Positions 15,984 through 24,372 of a stretch of DNA of 44,681 bases are shown here, one piece after another. Under the pieces are notes generated by a model. It ran no database searches. It was not told the DNA's origin and was given only the letters and a program-made list of their open reading frames with translations. The position numbers and the translations under genes were made by a program. Positions within the stretch are counted from its first letter, which is position 1; every line of letters begins with the position of its first letter. The DNA comes from Acidimicrobiia bacterium. Lineage in GTDB: Bacteria; Actinomycetota; Acidimicrobiia; UBA2766. The DNA lies in NCBI GenBank assembly GCA_020850945.1, contig JADZDR010000092.1, positions 1-44,681 on the forward strand. Reading direction: 5' to 3'.

Positions 15984-18177
15984 GCGGAAGCACGGCGGGC
16001 AGCGCCGCACGCACAAGGCCCGGGCCGAGCTCACCCTCGGCCGGGACAGCGCCTGGCCGCTCGAAGACATCCCCGCGACCAGCGATCCCCTCACCGCGTT
16101 CGCCGACGTCTGCGCAGGCCTCCGCGACGACCTGCACGAGACGATCGAGATCGCGATCGACCTCGTGCCCCTGTCAGGCAGGCAGAGACGCCGCTGGCAT
16201 GTACAGGCAATGCGCGACGACCGGGACGGAAGCTCCGACGCCGCCGGGCTCCTCAGGGGGCTGGCCCGCAGCCTCTGGTACGGAGACACAACGAGCCGTC
16301 CCGCCCGGCGCCCGCAGCGGCTCCGGACCGACGGCGAGGCGCTGCAGATGATGCAGCGCCGCCAGGACCTGCGCGCCCGCCATGGCAAGCTCAACGACCA
16401 CACCGCGGCGTTCGCCTGCCAGGTCCTCGTCATGGCCGAGTCCGACGTGCGCGGCCGCGCCAAGGCGCACTTCCAGGGGATCATCGCAGCCTTCAACCAG
16501 TGGAGCGGCCACAACCACTTCAGGGTCGTCGGTCTCGACCTCGGCCTCGCCTTCCTCGGCTCGGACCGGTTCGGGCGGCGCCGCCGCTTCGACAGGCGCC
16601 TCGACCGCGGCATCTTCGCCCCGGCCGGGCGCAACGCGGCGATCGTAAGCGCGAAGGACGTGGCGGCCTTCCTGCGGCCACCCACGAAGCACTGCGCCAG
16701 CCAGAACGTCCTGCGCGGCCCGGGCAGCTTCGCGCCACCCCCTCTCGGGCTGCCCGACTACGCGTACCAGCCCGGGGTCCTGCCCCTCGGCACCGTGCGC
16801 GGCCGGGACGGAGCGCGCCGCCTCGTCGGCGTCCGCGTCGAGGACACGCTCTTCGACCTGCACGGCGGCAAGTCCGGGTTCGGGAAGACCAACAGGTCGT
16901 TGAACATGTTCCTGCACGTCGCCCTGCGCCTGGGGGAGGGCGGCTGCTTCGTCGACCCTCACAAGGACGCCCTCCGCAAGGCCATGGTCCACCTCACGGA
17001 TCCCGGCGTGTGCGACCGCGTCGAGCTGCTCGACTTCTCCCGCCAGCCCGACGGCCACGACGCACACGTCATGACGTGGAACGTCATGTCCATACACGGC
17101 TGCCCCCGGCACGCGCTCGAGGCCAAGCGCGCGGCGATCGTCGACAGCTTCGCCACGGCGACCGGATGGGGCCGGCGCAACCAGCGGGCGATGAACCTCC
17201 TCGAGCAGGCCACGACGGCTCTCCTCGAGCTCGGCATGCGCCTCCCCGCCCAGGTCCAACCCACCCTCTTCCAGCTCACGACCTTCCTCAGCAACGAGAC
17301 GTGGCGCCACGCCGTGCTGCCCCACCTCTCGCCTCGCTCCCGCGACTTCTGGACCAACCGCTTCCCGCACCTCGCCGACGAGGCGATCACGCCGATCACC
17401 AACGTCGTCGACCGGCTGCGCAGCAACGACATGGTCGCCGCGATCCTCGGTGCGTCGACGTCGACCTTCGACCTGCGCCGCTCGATGGACAGCCGGCGAC
17501 TCGTCCTCGTCTGCCCGAAGGGACCGGGCCGGCAGGCCACCCAGCTCATCGCGAACTTCGTCCTCAACGAGACCGTGAGGGCGTTCCTGTCCCGCGAGGA
17601 CATAGAGGACGAGGCCGCCCGCCCCCGGTTCTGGTGCTGGTTCGACGAAGCCCAGCAGTACGAAGGCGGATCGTCGGACAGCCTCGCCGTCCTCTTCGAG
17701 CAGTGCCGCAAGTTCGGCGCCCGCGTCTTCATGCTCACCCAGAACATCAACCGCCTCTCCCCCGACAACCGAGAGGCCGCAGCCACGAACCGGTCACACC
17801 AGGGCAGCTTCGCCGTGAGCCGCGAGGCCGCTACCCGCACGGTCGGCGAGCTCGGCAGCCTCAAACCCGAGCAGCTCCTCCGCCTGCCCGAGTACGTCTA
17901 CGCGCAGTCGGTCAAGGTCGGACCGGCGATCTCTGCGCCCTTCCTCGTTAGGGGTGTCTCCGTCGACGATCTCTGGGGCGAGCACGCCAAGCCCGAGGAC
18001 ATGCCCCGCCTCGTGGCGGCGCTCGACCGGCGCCGCCGCCGCGTCGGTGACGTCCTCGACGAGCTCGACACGCTCGACGACCGCATCGTCGCCGCCCTCG
18101 GCCACGGCCGGCCCGGAGGCGGCAGCGCCGTGGACGACGGTACGGGACCCCGACCCCACTCGATCCGCCATGCCTGA
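15970..18177 (+). CDS. VirD4/TraG-type coupling ATPase
   Basis: 735 residues from ATG 15970, preceded by GGAGAAG. Walker A is GKSGFGKT at 300-307 and Walker B is FWCWFDEAQQ, with D559-E560. FVDPHKDALR (just after Walker A) and FGARVFMLTQNINRLS (after Walker B) match the HerA/VirD4 class. There is no obvious membrane helix; the first 240 residues form a separate soluble domain. Membrane attachment may therefore come from the 167-residue protein whose gene overlaps this one. The protein would recruit the DNA-protein substrate to the VirB4/VirB6 channel and pump DNA. The next gene, a replication-relaxation protein, overlaps by eight bases, in keeping with a DNA-processing role. Confidence 0.82.
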   Translation: MPLRKRKHGGQRRTHKARAELTLGRDSAWPLEDIPATSDPLTAFADVCAGLRDDLHETIEIAIDLVPLSGRQRRRWHVQAMRDDRDGSSDAAGLLRGLARSLWYGDTTSRPARRPQRLRTDGEALQMMQRRQDLRARHGKLNDHTAAFACQVLVMAESDVRGRAKAHFQGIIAAFNQWSGHNHFRVVGLDLGLAFLGSDRFGRRRRFDRRLDRGIFAPAGRNAAIVSAKDVAAFLRPPTKHCASQNVLRGPGSFAPPPLGLPDYAYQPGVLPLGTVRGRDGARRLVGVRVEDTLFDLHGGKSGFGKTNRSLNMFLHVALRLGEGGCFVDPHKDALRKAMVHLTDPGVCDRVELLDFSRQPDGHDAHVMTWNVMSIHGCPRHALEAKRAAIVDSFATATGWGRRNQRAMNLLEQATTALLELGMRLPAQVQPTLFQLTTFLSNETWRHAVLPHLSPRSRDFWTNRFPHLADEAITPITNVVDRLRSNDMVAAILGASTSTFDLRRSMDSRRLVLVCPKGPGRQATQLIANFVLNETVRAFLSREDIEDEAARPRFWCWFDEAQQYEGGSSDSLAVLFEQCRKFGARVFMLTQNINRLSPDNREAAATNRSHQGSFAVSREAATRTVGELGSLKPEQLLRLPEYVYAQSVKVGPAISAPFLVRGVSVDDLWGEHAKPEDMPRLVAALDRRRRRVGDVLDELDTLDDRIVAALGHGRPGGGSAVDDGTGPRPHSIRHA

Positions 18178-19144
18178 CCGGACAGAGGGCGGGCTGGGTG
18201 TCTCGGGCGCACCCCTGCGCAACCAGATCCTCGAGTGCCTCTACTGGCACCGTCTCCTCGCCACCCGCCACATCGCCGCCCTCTACTACGGCTACGACGA
18301 GACCGCGCCCGTGTCCCAGCGAGATCGCATGCGAGCGCTGCGGCCCGCCCAACAGCTCCTCAACCGGTTGCGCAAGGCGAGGCTCGTCGACAAGGTCCAG
18401 ACATCCCCCAAGATCCCGCCGCCTGGCAGCGAGGCCGTCTACTTCCTCACCCAGGAGGGCACCGCAGTCGTCGAGGCAGCCCTGGACGAGCTCGGCCACC
18501 GCTACCCCAGAGCGGTTACCCCCGAGATGGCCCGGGGACCGATGCAGACCCACAACCTCGAGGTCGCCGATGTGGGCGTCGCGTTCGCTCGCGAAGCGCG
18601 GCGGCGCGGCGACGCGTTCGGGCCGCTGGGCTGGCGCCGCGACGTCCTCCACCGCATCTCGGACGAGGCCGCCGGGCCCCGCTCGGCGGTCATCGCCGAC
18701 GCCGTGCTCCGGTACCTGCACCATGCCCCGGACGGGCCGGTGCAGATCACGCGGTTCGTCGAGCTCGACCGGGCAACCATGGACCTCCAGCGCCTCCTCG
18801 ACAAGATCCGCAACTACGCGAGCCTCCACGGCTACAGACGCAAGGGCGAGACAGGCCCGGCCTGGACCCGGACCTACACATCGTTCCCGAAGCTCCTCGT
18901 CGTCCTCAGCGGCGGCACGAACAGGAACCGGAAGGACTCCCGAAGGGAAGCGCTGCTCCGCATGGCTGCCGGGGAGCCGGCCCTCGCCGCGCCAGGCCCA
19001 CCGCTGGACGTCAGCGTGACAAGCCTCGACGCCCTGATGGTGCAGGGACCCTTCGCGCCGATCTGGTGGACACCCCACCAACCGGACGGACCTCCCGTGA
19101 CGATCCTCGGCCGGCCGCACGCGAGAGGGAGCGACACCGGATGA
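18170..19144 (+). CDS. Replication-relaxation family protein
   Basis: 324 residues from ATG 18170, eight bases inside the coupling ATPase gene. The N-terminal half is a winged-helix domain (ILECLYWHRLLATRHIA; LLNRLRKARLVDKV; VYFLTQEGTAVVE). The second half has the conserved pattern of the Replic_Relax family: HNLEVADVGVAFAREARR, then IADAVLRYL and FVELDRATMDLQRLLDKI, which resembles a degenerate nuclease-like core (D, E-L-D, K). Such proteins are found in actinobacterial plasmids and conjugative elements and are linked to plasmid replication or relaxation. Here, next to a VirD4-type ATPase and with no canonical relaxase visible, it is the best candidate for the DNA-processing protein, though nicking activity is unproven. 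Confidence 0.75.
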   Translation: MPDRTEGGLGVSGAPLRNQILECLYWHRLLATRHIAALYYGYDETAPVSQRDRMRALRPAQQLLNRLRKARLVDKVQTSPKIPPPGSEAVYFLTQEGTAVVEAALDELGHRYPRAVTPEMARGPMQTHNLEVADVGVAFAREARRRGDAFGPLGWRRDVLHRISDEAAGPRSAVIADAVLRYLHHAPDGPVQITRFVELDRATMDLQRLLDKIRNYASLHGYRRKGETGPAWTRTYTSFPKLLVVLSGGTNRNRKDSRREALLRMAAGEPALAAPGPPLDVSVTSLDALMVQGPFAPIWWTPHQPDGPPVTILGRPHARGSDTG

Positions 19145-19352
19145 CCAACGCGACACAAACAACAGTCCAAGGTGCGCTCCATCGCGTGGTCCATGGGCGA
19201 CCGCATCGTGAGCCCCAACGCGGCCACCAGCGAATCGCCCTGCGCGGAAGGACGCCACGTCAGAGCCCATGTGAGAAGGCGACATCTCTGTGTACGGATG
19301 CCAGCGCCACAGCCGATCAGTGCGTTCCACGAGATGAAGGGCACGGATCACC
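19145..19352. other. Atypical 208-base gap inside the operon; possible non-coding site or 71-aa ORF
   Basis: This is the only real gap in an otherwise overlapping operon. A 71-codon frame (19141-19356) would tile it with ATGA and GTGA junctions, but only about 40 of its 71 codons end in G or C, far below its neighbours, and the peptide has no recognisable features. The stretch contains an imperfect hairpin: CAGAG (19261-19265) and ATGT (19269-19272) pair with ACAT and CTCTG (19282-19290). Lying just after the replication-relaxation gene, it is a candidate transfer origin or regulatory spacer. The evidence is thin. Confidence 0.3.
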
Positions 19353-20474
19353 GTGACGGGCGAACCGAGTGGAGGCCAGACCGGCAAGAGAGGATGGAGG
19401 ATCGCCGTGATCGTCGCCGTCACGTCGATCCTGATCACCTGGGTCGTCCCCATCCTCGTGACCGTCTTCGCCGTGTATGCGGTCATGGCAGCCGGCGCCG
19501 AGTGCCAGCCGGCCGCGGCCCAGCAGGCTCCGAACGCGGGGGATGCATCGTCGCCGTCCGGGGCGCCGCCCGACGACGCGATCCTGCCCGCGACCCGCGG
19601 GAGGATCAGCGTCTTCGGCGGTCGGGGCACCGGCGACGCCGCGGGGCCCCTTCCCCTCGGCTACCCCGGGGAGCACGGGGATGCTCCCGTCGACGGCTTC
19701 TACGTCGCCATGCGCTGGCCGCTCCCGTACGCCAGAGGCGGAGCCGAGACGCCCGGCTCGACGGAGTGGCTGAGGCATCGCCGCATCGTCGTCACGTTCC
19801 GGGGGCGCTCGGTCGTGGGGCGTGTCGCCGACTGGGGGCCCGCCGCCTGGACGGGCCGCGTCATCGACGTCGGACCCGACCTCATGGCGGCGCTGGGGAC
19901 GCAGACCGACGACACCGTCGACATCGCGTGGGCTCCGGGCAACGACGTGCCGCTCGGCCCGATCGACGCCGGGACGGCAGAGATGCCGGCAGACCCTCCG
20001 GCCGGCTGCCCGGGACCTGGTGAAGGCGGGGCGGGTGTATCCGCGGACGGCAAGTACTGCCCGGTCGCGCCGCCACCGGGAGGGAAGATCTCCTTCGCCG
20101 ACGACTGGCACGCCCCGCGCAGCGGCGGGCGCGTCCACAAGGGCAACGACCTCTTCGGCGAGATCGGATGGGACCTCGTCGCCGTGACAGACGGGGTGAT
20201 CAGCCGCGTCACGAACACCGACACCGGACTGTCCGGCCTCGACGTCTACCTCGACGGAGTCGACGGCAACACCTACGTGTACCGGCACAACAGCCGCAAC
20301 GCCGTCAGCGTGGGACAGGAGGTCCGAGCCGGAGAGAAGGTCGCCGAGCTCGGCAACAGCGGCAACGCCAAAGGCACACCGCCGCACCTCCACTTCGAGA
20401 CCAAGCCGGGCGGAGGCGAGCCCGTGCCGCCCTATCCCTTCACGAGCGCAGCATGCGCCGAGGTCCGCTCGTGA
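19353..20474 (+). CDS. Membrane-anchored DPBB + M23 peptidoglycan hydrolase
   Basis: 373 residues from GTG 19353. One membrane helix (about 15-40) places the rest outside. Residues about 80-190 look like an RlpA-type double-psi beta-barrel: HRRIVVTFRGRSVVGRVADWGP followed by RVIDVGPDLMAALG, the usual solvent-exposed Asp region. The C-terminal domain is an M23/LytM metallopeptidase with H262-x3-D266 (HKGND) and HLHFE, giving H345 and H347, so all zinc ligands are present. Conjugative systems of Gram-positive bacteria need a VirB1-like enzyme to open the wall for the channel; this is the obvious candidate. Having both modules on one chain is less common than CHAP or SLT combinations. The downstream gene overlaps by four bases. 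Confidence 0.8.
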   Translation: MTGEPSGGQTGKRGWRIAVIVAVTSILITWVVPILVTVFAVYAVMAAGAECQPAAAQQAPNAGDASSPSGAPPDDAILPATRGRISVFGGRGTGDAAGPLPLGYPGEHGDAPVDGFYVAMRWPLPYARGGAETPGSTEWLRHRRIVVTFRGRSVVGRVADWGPAAWTGRVIDVGPDLMAALGTQTDDTVDIAWAPGNDVPLGPIDAGTAEMPADPPAGCPGPGEGGAGVSADGKYCPVAPPPGGKISFADDWHAPRSGGRVHKGNDLFGEIGWDLVAVTDGVISRVTNTDTGLSGLDVYLDGVDGNTYVYRHNSRNAVSVGQEVRAGEKVAELGNSGNAKGTPPHLHFETKPGGGEPVPPYPFTSAACAEVRS

Positions 20475-21700
20475 CTGTCTCAGGACCCCGCCGGCCCGCC
20501 CCGCCCCCCCAGGACGACCAGGCCCTCGACGACCGGCAACCCGGGAGGCACCCGGTGAAAGGAAGTACGACCCCGCGCACGACCATGCATCTCGTCGAAC
20601 GTCTCGCCCAGAGCGACAAGCTGAGCCGGCGCCGCTACGAGCTCCTGCCCGTCACCGGACCGGACGCCGCCTTCACAGAGCCGCAGGCCCGCGGCCCGGC
20701 GGAGTCCATGGCACCCGCCAGCCTCGAGGACCTCGTCTCCAACATCGGCCAGGTCGGCGTCCTCCAGCCCATCCTCGTCGAAGAGCTCCCCAACGGCGAC
20801 CGGCGCATCATCGCCGGCGAGCGCCGCATGCGCGCATGCCGGTTCGGCGCCCTCGCTCAACCCGGCAACCCCCATTTCCAGAGCATCCCCGCGGTCGTGT
20901 GTCCGGGCCCCCTCGCCGAGGAGGAGTGGCGCGTCTGGCAACTCGCAGAGAACCTCGCACGCGAAGACCTCCAACCCGGCGAGCTCGCCGCCGCGCTGCT
21001 CTTCGAACGCTGCGCCCTGCTCACCCAGCGCCTCCTCGACGCCGGAACCGACGTCCCCGGAAGCATCCGCCACCTCGAGGACCCCGTGGAGCGCTTCGCT
21101 GCCCTCGACCGCCTGCGCCGGGATCACCGTCTCCACCAGACAGGCGCACCGTGGGCCGACGTCCTGCGCCGCCTCGGTCTGGCGCTCTCACCCACGAAGG
21201 CCGAGCGCGTCGTCCGTGCCTTCCGCCAACTGCCCGGGGAGATCAGCGCCGACATGGACGCCCACAAGATCGCCCTCACGACCCGGCTCGGCTTCTGCGA
21301 CCTCCACAGCGGCCAGGCCGAAGCCGCCGAGGGGATCTGGGAGGCCGTCAAGGCCCGCAACCGCACCGACCTCCTCGCCCGCGCCGTCGACGAGCAGAGG
21401 AGCCACCCGCACATCGACGCCGAGAAGGCCGTCGACCTCGCCGCCGAGTACCACGTAGACGCGGACGAACGCCGCACAGCCACGTGCCGCGCGAACCGGC
21501 ACGGCCAAGGGGTTGATCCGGGGTGTCCGGGCGTCTCCGACGAAGTCGTCGACGCCGCGACCCGCGCGCTGCACGCGTTGCTCAAGGAGCTGCGCAGCGG
21601 GAGGCGACCGAGCACTTATCTCGCCGGCTCGCTCCGCCTGCACGCCCGCGAGCTCCTCGACCTCCTTGACACCGGGACACGCGAGGACACGAACGCATGA
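20471..21700 (+). CDS. ParB/Spo0J-like DNA-binding protein
   Basis: 409 residues from GTG 20471 (GTGA overlap); an in-frame GTG near 20555, after GGGAGG, is an alternative start. The ParB N-domain is clear at about 75-165 from the first GTG: LEDLVSNIGQVGVLQPILVEE, GDRRIIAGERRMRACR (the GERRxRA box II) and WQLAENLAREDLQPGE (box III). A helix-turn-helix region follows (APWADVLRRLGLALSPTKAERVVRAF), then a longer C-terminal half. GERR marks it as a possible CTP-binding member. No ParA gene accompanies it and no canonical parS motif was noticed, so it may regulate the element rather than segregate it. Confidence 0.8.
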   Translation: MTVSGPRRPAPPPQDDQALDDRQPGRHPVKGSTTPRTTMHLVERLAQSDKLSRRRYELLPVTGPDAAFTEPQARGPAESMAPASLEDLVSNIGQVGVLQPILVEELPNGDRRIIAGERRMRACRFGALAQPGNPHFQSIPAVVCPGPLAEEEWRVWQLAENLAREDLQPGELAAALLFERCALLTQRLLDAGTDVPGSIRHLEDPVERFAALDRLRRDHRLHQTGAPWADVLRRLGLALSPTKAERVVRAFRQLPGEISADMDAHKIALTTRLGFCDLHSGQAEAAEGIWEAVKARNRTDLLARAVDEQRSHPHIDAEKAVDLAAEYHVDADERRTATCRANRHGQGVDPGCPGVSDEVVDAATRALHALLKELRSGRRPSTYLAGSLRLHARELLDLLDTGTREDTNA

Positions 21701-22815
21701 CAGCGACCTCTTCTCTCGGCGGCCGGAACGGGCCGACCGCCCCCGCCCGGGGCTGTGACTGCTCCGCATGCCCCTTCTTCTCGGAGAATCCCCAGGCCCG
21801 CGAACCCGTGTGCAGCGGGACCAACACGGACTGCTGGTACTGCGGCTGCGCCCGTGCCGACGGCGCCGCCGGCAACACGACCAAGTGCGGCCAGTGTCCC
21901 GTGCGCTGCGGCAGCCGGGTCGACATCGACGCGTGGATGGCCGACATCGGCGACACGGTCACCTTCGACGACGTCGACCTCGCAGGCCAGCACGAGCTCC
22001 TCGACGCAAGCGTCCTCAGGACGCGGTTCATCCCGCAGGTCGACACCCGGGAGCTCGCCGGCCTCGACCACGGACTCCACTGGCCTGCCTACGCGATCGG
22101 GCTGCGCCGCATCCTCTCCGCCGAGACCGGGGCCATGCTGCCCGGCTGGTCACGCAACACCGCCCACGCCGCCCTCGGACTTCGCAGCGACCAGCGTGCA
22201 GTCCTCGTCTGCTACGGCACCGACCCCGACGTCGAGTGCTTCTGGACGCGCCGCCACCGGCTCATCGCCCAGCTCGCCGAGCACGAGTGGGACCTCGTCC
22301 TCGCGCCCAACTACAGCCAGTACGGCAACCACCCCCGGGCCGAGATGCTCATCAACTACCGGCGCAACCTCCTCGTCTGCCAGGAGATGCTCGACGCCGG
22401 CATCCCCGCCGTCCCCAACCTGTACTGGTTCCGGATCGAGGACCTGCACCGCTACCAGGACTGGCTCGACTGCTACCGGCCCCGCGCGATCGCGAAGAAC
22501 CTCCAGACGCTGAGGCGCGACACGTCCTGGGACGACATCGCCCGCCCCGGCCTCACCTACCTCGCGGGGACCATGCCCCCGGAGACGCTCTTCTACGCGT
22601 GCGGCGCGTCCCGCGCCGACCGCATCGGTGAGCTCAGGGATCTCTTCGGTGACCGCCTCCGCCTCGTCAGCCAGAACCCGATCATGTACGCCCGGCACGG
22701 AGCGGTCATGACATCCCACGGACGGGACGACGTCCACGCCCGAACCCCCGACGCCTTCGCCGCCAACGTCCGCCACTACGCGGACCTCGTCGCCGGCGAC
22801 ACCAGAAGGGCATGA
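21697..22815 (+). CDS. Cys-cluster protein with DUF4417-like domain
   Basis: 372 residues, ATGA overlap with the ParB-like gene. The first 72 residues carry ten cysteines (20, 22, 25, 39, 46, 49, 51, 64, 67, 71) in CxC/CxxC groups, which fits an iron-sulphur cluster or zinc knuckles. The body resembles DUF4417: a strand pair, then DLVLAPNYSQYGNHPRAEM, INYRRNLLVCQEMLDAGIP and VPNLYWFR, the usual order of an Asp/Tyr-containing loop, a long helix and an I-P-x-x-x-W strand. DUF4417 is found in phages and mobile elements without a known reaction. The cluster plus a TIM-barrel-like strand/helix periodicity hints at a redox or nucleotide-modifying enzyme; that is speculation. Confidence 0.55.
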   Translation: MTATSSLGGRNGPTAPARGCDCSACPFFSENPQAREPVCSGTNTDCWYCGCARADGAAGNTTKCGQCPVRCGSRVDIDAWMADIGDTVTFDDVDLAGQHELLDASVLRTRFIPQVDTRELAGLDHGLHWPAYAIGLRRILSAETGAMLPGWSRNTAHAALGLRSDQRAVLVCYGTDPDVECFWTRRHRLIAQLAEHEWDLVLAPNYSQYGNHPRAEMLINYRRNLLVCQEMLDAGIPAVPNLYWFRIEDLHRYQDWLDCYRPRAIAKNLQTLRRDTSWDDIARPGLTYLAGTMPPETLFYACGASRADRIGELRDLFGDRLRLVSQNPIMYARHGAVMTSHGRDDVHARTPDAFAANVRHYADLVAGDTRRA

Positions 22816-22821
22816 AGACGC

Positions 22822-24372
22822 ATGGGGGAGGACCGGAGCCGCCGCCATCAGGCCATCAGCCTCCAACCGGCGCATCCTGCGGCCGCCGGTGCAGGACTGG
22901 GCACGCTCACCGAGTCGGACGCTCCCTCTGTCGACGTGGACCCGGCGAGCGACGGTGACGGACACCCTGACCGGTACGGCGAAGGCTGGCGCCGCTACCG
23001 GGGGCCGGACACGGACCTCCACATGCCCAACGTCACGAACCTCCGAGACCACCTCGCCGCGCACGGCACCGCGGTCGTCCCCTTCGAGGTGCACACCGAC
23101 GACGGCGACGTGACCGGTGAGGCGCGCATCACGCGCCTGGGGCCGCTCACCTTCGACGTCGATCCTGCGCAGATCGGCGCCGGCGCGCCGGAGCAGACCG
23201 ACCATGCCCTCGAGGTCGTCCGTGCTCAGATCGAGGCGCGGCGCATTCGCCCCGCCCTCGAGGACTTCGACCGGGCTCGCCGGCGAGCCGCAGGCGCACT
23301 CGAGGAGAGCCGGGACGCGTCGATCGCCGCCGAGCTCTCCCCACCAGACCATCTGCCTGACGGGGCGAGCTGGGCGGAGGACCCCACGGCTTTCCAGGCC
23401 GCCTACCGTGGCGCCCAGGAACGCCGCCGCAACGGCGAGCAGGTCGTCCCCTACATGAGAGAGGACGCGACCGGGGGCCTCGGCGGGCGGGACGGCGGAC
23501 GCGCATTCGGTGTCGAGATCGAGTTCGACATCGAACCGGGCCGCGACCGGAGGGAAGCCCTCCGCGCGATCGGGCGCGACCTGCACGCTGCCGGCATCAC
23601 ACCCCAAGCCGACCAGACTCACTACCACGAGGGCCGGCGCGGCTACAGGAACTGGCGGTTCGAGAGGGACGCCACCGTCGACGGCGAGATCGTCTCACCG
23701 ATCATGTACGACACACCCGAGACGTGGCGCCAGCTCGCGACCGTCTGCGACATCGTGCGTCGCCACGGCGGCAGAGCCACGGCCCGCACGGGCCAGCACG
23801 TCCACGTGGGAGTGGGCGACTACGACCACACCGTCGAGAACCACAACCGCCTCCTCGACGTCTTCGACAGCTACCAGGATGTGATCTACCGGCTGGCACA
23901 GAACCCCGAGCGGCGCCGCCACCGTGGCACGCACTGGTGCACGCCGAACCGGGTGCCCGCTTCGGGCTACGCCAGCACGACACACGTGCAGAACAGGAAC
24001 TACGGGCATCACCTCGGCCTCAACTTCCAGTCCGTGAACGGCCGCCAGACCGACCACGTCGAGTACCGCATGTGGGACAGCAGCCTCGACCCGGGCGTGA
24101 TCCAGGCCCAGGTCAACTTGTCTCTGGGCATGACAGAAGCCGCCTTCCGCACCTCGGGGCAGCGCACTGGGCGCCCGGAGCGGATCGGCACGCACCGCAG
24201 TCGCAATCAGGATCTCCGCCAGCGCCCGGAAGGCCGGCGTCGCCTGCGCGGCGACGAATGGCGCGAGGACACGCGCTCCTTCCGCGAGCTCATGGACCTC
24301 GTCTTCCACCGCCAAGCCAACCGCGAACAGGCCACCGCCCAGTTCGCCCAGACCCGATGGACACGCCGATGA
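22822..24372 (+). CDS. Putative amidoligase
   Basis: 516 residues. The first 220 residues are a low-complexity, charged region. The catalytic part starts with FGVEIEFDIEPG (about 229-240), where the Glu residues are the metal-binding EIE motif of the COOH-NH2 amidoligase family (Amidoligase_2). GQHVHVGVGD (about 322-331), HHLGLNFQSVN (about 396-406) and HVEYRMWDSSLDP (about 413-425) follow in the family's order. Known: these glutamine-synthetase-fold enzymes are ATP-dependent ligases that join amines to carboxylates on peptides, wall fragments or small metabolites. Encoded in an element tail after ParB and a DUF4417 protein, it might modify envelope peptides or an element-specific metabolite. 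Substrate unknown. Confidence 0.75.
   Translation: MGEDRSRRHQAISLQPAHPAAAGAGLGTLTESDAPSVDVDPASDGDGHPDRYGEGWRRYRGPDTDLHMPNVTNLRDHLAAHGTAVVPFEVHTDDGDVTGEARITRLGPLTFDVDPAQIGAGAPEQTDHALEVVRAQIEARRIRPALEDFDRARRRAAGALEESRDASIAAELSPPDHLPDGASWAEDPTAFQAAYRGAQERRRNGEQVVPYMREDATGGLGGRDGGRAFGVEIEFDIEPGRDRREALRAIGRDLHAAGITPQADQTHYHEGRRGYRNWRFERDATVDGEIVSPIMYDTPETWRQLATVCDIVRRHGGRATARTGQHVHVGVGDYDHTVENHNRLLDVFDSYQDVIYRLAQNPERRRHRGTHWCTPNRVPASGYASTTHVQNRNYGHHLGLNFQSVNGRQTDHVEYRMWDSSLDPGVIQAQVNLSLGMTEAAFRTSGQRTGRPERIGTHRSRNQDLRQRPEGRRRLRGDEWREDTRSFRELMDLVFHRQANREQATAQFAQTRWTRR

Noticed and set aside
19141-19356. 71-residue ORF between the replication-relaxation and M23 genes as a firm gene
   Set aside because: Start/stop overlaps are attractive, but codon bias is far below that of its neighbours and the peptide has no protein-like pattern; kept only as an alternative reading of the gap.
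20471-21700. Canonical parS site for the ParB-like protein
   Set aside because: I found no TGTTTCACGTGAAACA-like palindrome; the 24964/25154 palindromes are unrelated to it in sequence and only speculative ParB sites.
22150-23628. A 492-codon minus-strand frame opposite the DUF4417/amidoligase genes
   Set aside because: Val/Gly-rich mirror frame spanning two well-supported plus-strand genes and their junction; no RBS or domain.
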